Assembly: GCA_029882915.1 (NCBI GenBank)
Contig: JAOUJZ010000003.1
Location: forward strand, 1 to 64,000
Length of the DNA stretch: 64,000 nucleotides
DNA from: Gammaproteobacteria bacterium
GTDB taxonomy: Bacteria > Pseudomonadota > Gammaproteobacteria > Nitrosococcales > Methylophagaceae
Direction of reading: 5' to 3'
Both the position numbers and the translations under genes were made by a program. A model generated the notes under the pieces. That model saw only the letters and a program-made list of their open reading frames with translations. It was not told where the DNA came from and did not search any database. Every line of letters begins with the position of its first letter. Within the stretch, counting starts at the first letter, position 1. Below, piece after piece: positions 56,983 to 64,000 of this stretch.

Positions 56983-57022
56983 ATAGCCCGTGCTCATTAG
57001 ATTGGGTGCGGGCTATTTTGTT
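56983..57022 (+). terminator. Terminator after tig
   Basis: ATAGCCCG and CGGGCTAT form an 8-bp stem around an 18-base loop, followed by TTTTGTTTT. It separates tig from clpP. Confidence 0.75.
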
Positions 57023-57048
57023 TTACGGTTAATTTTATTGAGAATCAA

Positions 57049-57687
57049 ATGACAAATAATATCTTTGCTAACGATGTCCCTGGTATTAACAATGCGTTGG
57101 TGCCTATGGTAGTTGAACAAACTTCTCGAGGTGAGCGTTCATACGATATTTATTCGCGACTTCTGAAAGAGCGGGTGATTTTTCTGGTAGGTCCAGTTGA
57201 AGACCAGATGGCAAATCTTGTCGTAGCACAGTTACTGTTTTTAGAATCTGAAAATCCAGATAAAGATATTCATTTATATATCAATTCACCGGGTGGTGCC
57301 GTAACAGCAGGCATGGCCATATACGACACTATGCAGTTTATTAAACCCAATGTCAGTACATTGTGCATAGGACAGGCAGCTAGTATGGGTGCAGTTTTGC
57401 TAGCAGCAGGCGCAGAAGGTAAGCGCCATTGCTTGCCTAATTCACGTATTATGGTTCATCAACCATTAGGTGGATTTCAAGGGCAGGCGTCAGATATCGA
57501 TATTCATGCACGTGAAATTTTATCTGTTCGAGAACGTCTGAACAAAATTTTAGCTCATCATACCGGACAGGATGTTAAGAAAATTCAAAAAGATACTGAT
57601 CGTGATAACTTTATGAATGGTGAACAAGCCCTTGAATATGGTTTAATTGACTCTGTATTGAGTAATCGCCCTGAAGAAAAATCATAA
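57049..57687 (+). CDS. clpP: ATP-dependent Clp protease proteolytic subunit
   Basis: A 212-residue serine protease that forms the double-ring chamber and degrades proteins unfolded by ClpX or ClpA. The catalytic Ser lies in [14 protein letters not shown], His in [14 protein letters not shown] and Asp in [14 protein letters not shown] short propeptide precedes the mature start near [20 protein letters not shown]. It is 35 bp from clpX on the same strand, so the two are co-transcribed. Confidence 0.97.
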   Translation: MTNNIFANDVPGINNALVPMVVEQTSRGERSYDIYSRLLKERVIFLVGPVEDQMANLVVAQLLFLESENPDKDIHLYINSPGGAVTAGMAIYDTMQFIKPNVSTLCIGQAASMGAVLLAAGAEGKRHCLPNSRIMVHQPLGGFQGQASDIDIHAREILSVRERLNKILAHHTGQDVKKIQKDTDRDNFMNGEQALEYGLIDSVLSNRPEEKS

Positions 57688-57728
57688 AGAGCCGATATAA
57701 GGTTTGACCTTGGTAGGAATCATTGAAA

Positions 57729-59003
57729 ATGAGTGACGATAAAAATAACGACGACGATAAATTACTCTATTGTTCGTTTTGCGGTAAAAGCCAACATGAA
57801 GTAAAAAAACTGATCGCGGGGCCTTCAGTGTTTGTCTGTGATGAATGTGTTGATCTCTGCAACGACATCATCCGAGAAGAGTTACAGGATGTGGTTGCAG
57901 ACCAGTCTGAATCGAGTTTGCCAACACCACGCGAAATCAATGAAGCCCTAGACAGCTATGTTATTGGACAGGACAAAGCAAAACGCGTGTTATCAGTAGC
58001 CGTTTACAACCATTACAAACGCTTACGTTTTGGCCGTACCAATGATGATGTTGAGTTATCTAAAAGTAATATTCTGTTGATTGGCCCAACGGGTAGCGGT
58101 AAAACATTATTAGCTGAAACATTAGCAAGACAACTTAACGTTCCTTTTACAATGGCGGATGCGACCACATTAACAGAAGCCGGTTATGTGGGCGAAGATG
58201 TTGAAAACATCATCCAGAAACTATTGCAAAAATGTGATTACGATGTTGAAAAAGCTGAAACAGGTATTGTTTATATTGATGAGATTGATAAGATTTCTCG
58301 TAAATCTGATAATCCATCTATTACCCGTGATGTCTCTGGTGAAGGAGTACAGCAAGCCTTACTGAAATTGATTGAAGGTACAATGGCTTCAGTACCACCA
58401 CAAGGCGGTCGTAAACACCCACAACAGGAATTTTTACAAGTTGATACCAGTAAAATTCTGTTCATCTGCGGCGGTGCATTTGCTGGCCTTGATAAAGTGA
58501 TCCGTAATCGCTCACAAAAAGGGGGAATTGGTTTCTCTGCAGAAGTACAAAGTGTTGACGATGATCGGGTAATCAGTGATGTGTTAAAAACCGTCGAACC
58601 AGAAGATTTGATTCAGTATGGTTTAATACCAGAATTTGTCGGTCGTTTGCCGGTTGTAGCTACATTGAACGAACTTGATGAAGAAGCATTAGTACAGATT
58701 CTGACTGAACCAAAGAATTCGTTAACTAAGCAATACCATAAGCTTTTTGAGATGGAAGGTGCATCGATCGAATTCAGAGATGATGCCTTGCATGCGATCG
58801 CGCATAAAGCCATGGAACGTAAAACAGGTGCTCGTGGTTTGCGATCTATTATTGAGAATGTGTTACTCGATACCATGTTTGATTTACCATCTACCGATAA
58901 CGTATCTAAAGTGGTTGTTGATGAACATGTTATCAATGGTGAAAATGCACCGATTTTAATTTATGAAGATCACATAAATGATATTGCAGCAAGTGACAAA
59001 TAA
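57729..59003 (+). CDS. clpX: ClpX unfoldase subunit
   Basis: A 424-residue AAA+ unfoldase that feeds substrates to ClpP. ATG at 57729 ([18 protein letters not shown]) is chosen; a TTG at 57723 is also in frame. The N-terminal zinc domain has Cys15, Cys18, Cys37 and Cys40. The Walker A motif is [15 protein letters not shown], Walker [11 protein letters not shown], pore loop GYVGEDVE, and the ClpP-docking loop is in [15 protein letters not shown] terminator follows and overlaps the lon promoter. Confidence 0.97.
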   Translation: MSDDKNNDDDKLLYCSFCGKSQHEVKKLIAGPSVFVCDECVDLCNDIIREELQDVVADQSESSLPTPREINEALDSYVIGQDKAKRVLSVAVYNHYKRLRFGRTNDDVELSKSNILLIGPTGSGKTLLAETLARQLNVPFTMADATTLTEAGYVGEDVENIIQKLLQKCDYDVEKAETGIVYIDEIDKISRKSDNPSITRDVSGEGVQQALLKLIEGTMASVPPQGGRKHPQQEFLQVDTSKILFICGGAFAGLDKVIRNRSQKGGIGFSAEVQSVDDDRVISDVLKTVEPEDLIQYGLIPEFVGRLPVVATLNELDEEALVQILTEPKNSLTKQYHKLFEMEGASIEFRDDALHAIAHKAMERKTGARGLRSIIENVLLDTMFDLPSTDNVSKVVVDEHVINGENAPILIYEDHINDIAASDK

Positions 59004-59040
59004 ATCATTCACTTTCTTCTAAGAATATCAGCAGATAGAC

Positions 59041-59075
59041 ACAAGCCCCTTACTATTGGGGCTTGTTTTTTTTTG
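59041..59075 (+). terminator. Terminator after clpX
   Basis: ACAAGCCCC and GGGGCTTGT form a perfect 9-bp stem around TACTATT-type loop sequence, followed by eight or more T. Confidence 0.93.
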
Positions 59076-59089
59076 TAACATCCCCATAT
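59062..59089 (+). promoter_or_regulatory. Sigma-32-type heat-shock promoter of lon
   Basis: CTTGTT (59062-59067) and CCCCATAT (59082-59089) are separated by 14 bp. The heat-shock consensus is CTTGAA, 13-15 bp, CCCCATnT, so the -10 is a perfect match and the -35 differs at two bases. The -35 overlaps the terminator of clpX. The start codon of lon is 67 bp further on. Confidence 0.65.
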
Positions 59090-59156
59090 AGTTCCTGATT
59101 AGAACGAATAATGCCGTTATTAGGCATATTTATAGATTTGCTAGAGGTTTGACTTG

Positions 59157-61589
59157 ATGGAAAACAAAACAGAAACAACACCAACAGATACCCCATTAGT
59201 TGCAGTGCCAGTACTGCCACTCAGGGATGTTGTTGTATATCCATATATGGTCATACCATTATTTGTTGGACGTGAGCGCTCTATCAATGCATTGGAAATT
59301 GCTACTGATGAAAATCAACAAATTTTATTGGTGGCTCAAAAAGACTCCAACGAAGATCAGCCTGATGTCGACAACTTATATAAAACAGGTACATTGGCAA
59401 ATATCCTCCAGCTATTAAAACTGCCAGATGGCACGGTAAAAGTACTGGTTGAAGGTACAGCACGCGCCAAAGTGACTTCCTTTGATAATGAGCAGTCTTA
59501 TTTAAAAGCGGATGTTGATCCCTTTATTAGCGAGCAACCGGACGAGCGTGAAGTGGATGTACTAATGCGTTCATTATTAAATCAGTTTGAGCACTACGTT
59601 AAACTCAACAAGAAGATCCCACCCGAAGTTATTGCTTCTTTATCGAGCATTGATGATGCAGCCAGAATGGCAGACACTGTCGCTGCACATATGACATTAA
59701 AACTCGACGATAAGCAGTTGTTACTGGAAATGAGTGGTGTTACTGCGCGCATTGAGAAATTAATGGCATTTCTTGAGTCTGAAATTGATGTTCAGAACAT
59801 TGAAAAACGTATTCGTGGACGCGTTAAAAAACAAATGGAAAAAAGCCAGCGTGAATACTATCTAAATGAGCAAATGAAAGCCGTTCAGAAAGAACTGGGT
59901 GAAATTGATGAAGCAGGCAACGAAATTGATGAACTGGCCGAAAGAATCAGTAAAGCTGGCTTGTCTTCTGAAGCAAAAGAAAAAGCGGAATCAGAATTAA
60001 AAAAATTAAAAATGATGTCACCAATGTCTGCAGAAGCAACCGTGGTGAGAAATTATATTGAATGGTTAACAGATGTTCCATGGAAAAAACGGTCACGTGT
60101 TTATCAGGATCTGGATCGTGCTGAAAAAATACTCAATGAAGATCACTTCGGTTTAGAAAAAGTAAAAGAACGGATTTTGGAATATTTGGCCGTTCAACAA
60201 CGTACAAAAAAATCAAAAGGGCCTATATTGTGTTTGGTTGGACCGCCAGGTGTTGGAAAAACGTCTGTCGCACAATCTATTGCACGGGCAACGAATAGAA
60301 AATTTTCACGTATGGCCCTAGGTGGAGTACGTGACGAAGCAGAAATTCGTGGCCATCGGCGTACATACATAGGTTCAATGCCGGGCAAGATCATGCAGAA
60401 CCTGTCTAAAGTAGGGGTTCGTAACCCACTGTTTTTGCTTGATGAAATCGATAAAATGGCACAAGACTTTAGAGGTGATCCAGCTTCGGCCCTACTTGAA
60501 GTACTTGATCCTGAGCAAAACTCAACCTTTTCCGATCATTTTATGGAAGTGGAATATGATTTGTCGGATGTTATGTTTGTATGTACTGCTAATACCTTAA
60601 ATATCCCTGATGCATTACGTGACAGGATGGAAATTATTCGTTTATCAGGCTACACCGAAGATGAAAAACTGAATATTGCCATCAAGTATCTGTTACCGAA
60701 GGCAGTGAAAGATAATGGTTTGAAAGCAAGTGAAGTCGAGATCCAACTGGATGCAATTCAGGATATTATTCGCCGTTATACCCGTGAAGCAGGTGTGCGA
60801 AATTTACAGCGAGATATTTCAAAGATTTGCCGAAAAGTTGTGAAGCAAATTTTGACTAGCAAATCGACGGAAAAAATTGTCGTGTCAGCTGATAATCTTG
60901 AAGATTATTTAGGCGTGTACATCTATCAATATGGCGTTGCAGAAGAGAATGATCAAATTGGTCAAGTGACCGGTCTGGCTTGGACGGAAGTCGGTGGTGA
61001 ATTGTTAACCATTGAGACAGCAGTGATGCCGGGTAAAGGTAAAGCCGCTTATACAGGTAAGTTAGGTGAGGTAATGCAGGAATCTATTCAGGCTGCTACA
61101 ACCGTTGTTCGTTCCAGATCAAAAGAATGGGGTATCGCTGCTGATTTCATGCAAAATCACGACGTGCATATTCATGTACCTGAAGGTGCAACACCTAAAG
61201 ATGGCCCCAGCGCCGGTGTTGGAATGTGTACCGCTCTGGTTTCTGCGATTACTGGAATACCCGTAAAATCCAACGTCGCAATGACCGGTGAAATTACTTT
61301 AAGGGGTGAGGTATTAGCGATTGGAGGTCTAAAAGAGAAGTTATTGGCGGCATTACGCGGTGGTATCGATACTGTGCTGATCCCTAACGATAATGTCAAA
61401 GACCTTAAAGAAATACCGGATAACATCAAACAGGGACTAAAAATTATACCGGTACGTTGGATCTCGGAAGTCTTGGAAGTGGCCTTGCAGCATATGCCAG
61501 AAGCAGTCGAAGATAAAAACAGCGGTGAAAAGGTCATCACAAATGATAAAACAAGTTATCATGAGGTTAATTCCGAAAACCGACATTAA
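59157..61589 (+). CDS. lon: Lon ATP-dependent protease
   Basis: An 810-residue protease that degrades misfolded and short-lived regulatory proteins in the cytoplasm. ATG at 59157 follows AGAGG; a TTG at 59154 is directly in front. The N-terminal substrate domain starts AVPVLPLRDVVVYPYMVIPLFVGRERS. Walker A is GPPGVGKTSVAQ, Walker B FLLDEIDK, and the catalytic Ser lies in PKDGPSAGVGMCTAL with the Lys in GGLKEKLLAALRGG. Length matches E. coli Lon (784) with a longer tail. A heat-shock promoter lies upstream. Confidence 0.97.
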   Translation: MENKTETTPTDTPLVAVPVLPLRDVVVYPYMVIPLFVGRERSINALEIATDENQQILLVAQKDSNEDQPDVDNLYKTGTLANILQLLKLPDGTVKVLVEGTARAKVTSFDNEQSYLKADVDPFISEQPDEREVDVLMRSLLNQFEHYVKLNKKIPPEVIASLSSIDDAARMADTVAAHMTLKLDDKQLLLEMSGVTARIEKLMAFLESEIDVQNIEKRIRGRVKKQMEKSQREYYLNEQMKAVQKELGEIDEAGNEIDELAERISKAGLSSEAKEKAESELKKLKMMSPMSAEATVVRNYIEWLTDVPWKKRSRVYQDLDRAEKILNEDHFGLEKVKERILEYLAVQQRTKKSKGPILCLVGPPGVGKTSVAQSIARATNRKFSRMALGGVRDEAEIRGHRRTYIGSMPGKIMQNLSKVGVRNPLFLLDEIDKMAQDFRGDPASALLEVLDPEQNSTFSDHFMEVEYDLSDVMFVCTANTLNIPDALRDRMEIIRLSGYTEDEKLNIAIKYLLPKAVKDNGLKASEVEIQLDAIQDIIRRYTREAGVRNLQRDISKICRKVVKQILTSKSTEKIVVSADNLEDYLGVYIYQYGVAEENDQIGQVTGLAWTEVGGELLTIETAVMPGKGKAAYTGKLGEVMQESIQAATTVVRSRSKEWGIAADFMQNHDVHIHVPEGATPKDGPSAGVGMCTALVSAITGIPVKSNVAMTGEITLRGEVLAIGGLKEKLLAALRGGIDTVLIPNDNVKDLKEIPDNIKQGLKIIPVRWISEVLEVALQHMPEAVEDKNSGEKVITNDKTSYHEVNSENRH

Positions 61590-61606
61590 GTGCTGAGGGA
61601 CACACA

Positions 61607-62161
61607 ATGACAGATATTATGAAACAACGACTATTGGGTTCATTATTGTTGTTGTGTGTCATCGCTGTTACCGCCTTTTATCTTGTCAAGAATGCCAATA
61701 ACACGTCAGTCAGTCATGAGCAAGTGATTGAACAAGTTGAGTTTGTGCCGACAGTTGAACCGATAACAGAGGAAACAGTTGATGTTTCAACTGAAGCACC
61801 AGAGCCAGTTGTTGATACTCCGCAGCCCGAGCAATCACCTGCTGTAGACAGTATAGAGGGTGACACCGCAAAAGTTGAATCAATATCGCCATCAAATAAC
61901 AGCAATGCTCAGCAGTCATGGACGATTCAATTGGGTAGTTTTAGTGTGCAGGAAAATGCTCAGGCACTAAAAGATAAAGCTTCAAAACTTGGCTATGATG
62001 TAAAAATTAAGCAAGTTATCACTCAAGATCGAAGCAGTTATCGTGTTCGTATCGGTCCTGAATATGATCGACAGCAAGTGGATAAAATTGTTAATCAACT
62101 TGCTGCTCAATTAGCGATTAAACCACAAGTATTATTATCAAACCCTGAAAACAACAAATAG
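61607..62161 (+). CDS. dedD: SPOR domain protein (DedD-like)
   Basis: A 184-residue inner-membrane protein with one N-terminal helix (about residues 8-25, LLGSLLLLCVIAVTAFYL), a Pro/Glu-rich periplasmic linker (about 40-100) and a C-terminal SPOR domain (about 105-180, WTIQLGSFSVQENAQALKDKASKLGYDVKIKQV). SPOR domains bind denuded peptidoglycan at the division site. The position before cvpA and purF matches dedD in many gammaproteobacteria, so I favour DedD over FtsN. Confidence 0.82.
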   Translation: MTDIMKQRLLGSLLLLCVIAVTAFYLVKNANNTSVSHEQVIEQVEFVPTVEPITEETVDVSTEAPEPVVDTPQPEQSPAVDSIEGDTAKVESISPSNNSNAQQSWTIQLGSFSVQENAQALKDKASKLGYDVKIKQVITQDRSSYRVRIGPEYDRQQVDKIVNQLAAQLAIKPQVLLSNPENNK

Positions 62162-62251
62162 AATCCGATTTTATTAAAAATGTATGGGGCGATGGCGTTC
62201 ATTCTGGTAAAATTTGCAATTTCAATAAACGAGTAGCCAGCTGGATAAATA

Positions 62252-62743
62252 ATGATTTGGGTTGATTATGTAATTATCGGCATTATATTACTCTCGTCTG
62301 GCATCAGTGTTGTACGTGGTTTTATAAAAGAAGTCCTTTCCCTAATCAGTTGGGTATTAGCATTTTGGGTTGCTTTAACATTTGCACCTAATTTAGCCAC
62401 CTTATTGGCTGATTATATTGCAACACCCTCGATTCGTTTATTTGCAGCATTCTTTGTCTTATTTGTCGCCACACTGGTTTTGGGTGCGTTGGTTAATCAT
62501 CTGATTTCCACCTTGGTAGAGAAAACAGGTTTAACAGGTACCGACCGATCTTTGGGTGTGCTTTTTGGTATTTTACGTGGCATTACAATTGTAGCTTTAT
62601 TAGTCCTGATTGCCGGTACAACACCAATGCCTAATGATACTTGGTGGCAAAACTCATTACTGATTGAACATTTTGAAAAACTTGCCATCTGGCTTCGTGG
62701 TCTTTTACCTGCAGATCTTGCAGAATATATACATTTTAGTTAA
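62252..62743 (+). CDS. cvpA: CvpA family membrane protein
   Basis: A 163-residue inner-membrane protein with four helices, starting VDYVIIGIILLSSGISVVRGFIKEVLSLISWVLAFWVAL, the usual CvpA pattern. It was named for colicin V production in E. coli, where it is also linked to envelope integrity. It lies between dedD and purF, the usual order, and is probably co-transcribed with purF (15 bp gap). Confidence 0.93.
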   Translation: MIWVDYVIIGIILLSSGISVVRGFIKEVLSLISWVLAFWVALTFAPNLATLLADYIATPSIRLFAAFFVLFVATLVLGALVNHLISTLVEKTGLTGTDRSLGVLFGILRGITIVALLVLIAGTTPMPNDTWWQNSLLIEHFEKLAIWLRGLLPADLAEYIHFS

Positions 62744-62758
62744 TTACTAGGGCTTGTT

Positions 62759-64000
62759 ATGTGTGGAATTATTGGCATTATCAGTCAGTCAGAGGTCAAT
62801 CAGGATCTTTATGATGGGCTAACTGTACTACAACATCGTGGTCAAGATGCCGCCGGTATTGTGACCTGTGACAGTAGTGGCCAGTTCTTTTTACGAAAAG
62901 CTAATGGATTGGTTAAAGATGTTTTCCATACGCGTCATATGCTTGAACTTAAAGGCAATATGGGAATTGGCCATATTCGTTATCCAACAGCAGGTTGTTC
63001 AACTTCAGCTGAGGCGCAGCCTTTTTATGTTAACTCGCCTTTTGGTATCTCACTGGCACATAATGGTAATCTTACCAATACCAAGCTGCTCAGAGAAGAG
63101 TTATTTCAAAGCGATCGACGTCACTTGAATACAGGTTCTGATTCTGAAGTATTACTAAATATTTTGGCGCATGAATTACAAAAAACAGATCAATTGACAC
63201 CGCAAGCTGATGATATATTCGAAGCTGTTGCTGAGTTACACAAGCGTTGTAAGGGGGCATATGCAGCGGTTGCAATGATTGCAGGTGTTGGGATCTTAGC
63301 GTTCCGCGATCCATACGGAATTCGTCCCGTAGTGATAGGGCAACGTGACACTAGCGATGGCAATGAATATATTGTTGCCTCTGAAAGTGTAGCTATTGAT
63401 TCACTTGGTTTTGAATTGGTTCGTGATGTTGCGCCAGGAGAATGCATATTCATTGATACCAACGGAAATTTGCACGCACAACAATGTGCTGAAGCACCAA
63501 TTAAGTCTCCCTGTATCTTCGAATATGTTTATTTTGCCCGCCCAGATTCAATCATTGATGGTATTTCAGTGCATAAAAGTCGTCTGCGTATGGGGACTAA
63601 ATTAGCGGAAAAGATAAAACGCGATTTTCCTGAGCATGACATTGATGTTGTGATCCCTATTCCCGATACGAGTCGTAGTGCGGCATTGCAATTATCCTAT
63701 GATTTAGGCGTTCCCTATCAGGAAGGGTTTATTAAAAATCGCTACATCGGACGTACATTTATTATGCCTGGGCAAACGCAGCGTAAAAAATCTGTCCGTC
63801 AGAAATTGAATGCGATAGAACTTGAGTTTAAAGGTAAAAATGTACTTCTGGTAGATGATTCCATTGTTCGTGGCACAACGTCGCAACAGATTGTTCAAAT
63901 GGCACGTGATGCAGGAGCACGCAAAGTGTATTTTGCTTCTGCTGCTCCTCCTGTACGTTACCCAAATGTTTACGGTATTGATATGCCTTCAGCACATGAG
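62759..64000 (+). CDS. purF: Amidophosphoribosyltransferase (partial)
   Basis: The first 414 codons, running off the window end. It makes phosphoribosylamine from PRPP and glutamine, the first step of purine synthesis. The glutamine-hydrolysing domain starts [10 protein letters not shown] with the nucleophile Cys2 exposed after Met removal; [15 protein letters not shown] and LAHNGNLTN are the other glutaminase motifs. The PRPP loop [15 protein letters not shown] lies about 30 residues before the cut. About 90 residues are missing at the right edge, judged from the usual length near 505. Confidence 0.97.
   Translation, partial: MCGIIGIISQSEVNQDLYDGLTVLQHRGQDAAGIVTCDSSGQFFLRKANGLVKDVFHTRHMLELKGNMGIGHIRYPTAGCSTSAEAQPFYVNSPFGISLAHNGNLTNTKLLREELFQSDRRHLNTGSDSEVLLNILAHELQKTDQLTPQADDIFEAVAELHKRCKGAYAAVAMIAGVGILAFRDPYGIRPVVIGQRDTSDGNEYIVASESVAIDSLGFELVRDVAPGECIFIDTNGNLHAQQCAEAPIKSPCIFEYVYFARPDSIIDGISVHKSRLRMGTKLAEKIKRDFPEHDIDVVIPIPDTSRSAALQLSYDLGVPYQEGFIKNRYIGRTFIMPGQTQRKKSVRQKLNAIELEFKGKNVLLVDDSIVRGTTSQQIVQMARDAGARKVYFASAAPPVRYPNVYGIDMPSAHE

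Overview
The window looks like chromosome of a gammaproteobacterium with moderately AT-rich DNA. It is most likely a methylotroph of the Methylophaga type. This is inferred from three copies of the PQQ precursor gene pqqA, from gammaproteobacterial gene orders (bcp/dapA-bamC-purC, ilvB-ilvH-ilvC, holD-like-rimI, tig-clpP-clpX-lon, dedD-cvpA-purF), and from the protein sequences as recalled. No database search was run. I see no phage, insertion sequence or CRISPR array. Both ends cut a gene: oadG at the left and purF at the right.

Layout. 1-3.2 kb: partial oadG, an RNase J-type nuclease, a PilZ protein and a double GNAT protein. 3.3-12.9 kb: a minus-strand copper/silver detoxification block with a P-type ATPase, a DUF2231 membrane protein, CusA-, CusB- and CusC-like efflux subunits, and a small Cys/Met/His-rich exported protein. 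12.9-16.8 kb: a methyltransferase, a DJ-1/PfpI protein, a diguanylate cyclase, a MOSC protein and a DUF1415 protein. 16.8-21.0 kb: the most unusual region, with three 23-codon pqqA genes on the minus strand. Each has the same 65-bp promoter module upstream and the same type of hairpin terminator downstream. The first two flank a MASE3/PAS hybrid histidine kinase, and a decayed DUF3175 gene lies between the second and third. 21-25 kb: small stress and housekeeping genes. 24.7-29 kb: nrdAB, with a pair of NrdR boxes and a pair of DnaA boxes upstream.

29-41 kb: bcp; dapA-bamC-MBL hydrolase-purC; a retropepsin-like protease/RimK/M14 amidohydrolase trio; pyrC; ilvBHC; pssA. 41-46.9 kb: leuA (with a possible leucine leader), a HolD-like gene, rimI, a PuuD-type membrane protein, argD and argF. 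46.9-55.4 kb: the murU/amgK cell-wall recycling pair, maf, pgm, a cation efflux protein, and a NERD/5'-nucleotidase/HDOD-GAF operon. 55.5-64 kb: tRNA-Leu(UAG), tig, clpP, clpX, lon (with a heat-shock-type promoter), dedD, cvpA and the start of purF.

Putting the parts together: most of the window is biosynthesis (lysine, branched-chain amino acids, arginine, purine, pyrimidine, dNTPs) and protein quality control. Two parts are more specialised. One is the metal-efflux island. The other is the repeated pqqA cassette, which would raise supply of the peptide that is consumed one-for-one in making PQQ, the cofactor of methanol dehydrogenase. No pqqBCDE gene is present, so the peptides must be processed by enzymes encoded elsewhere.
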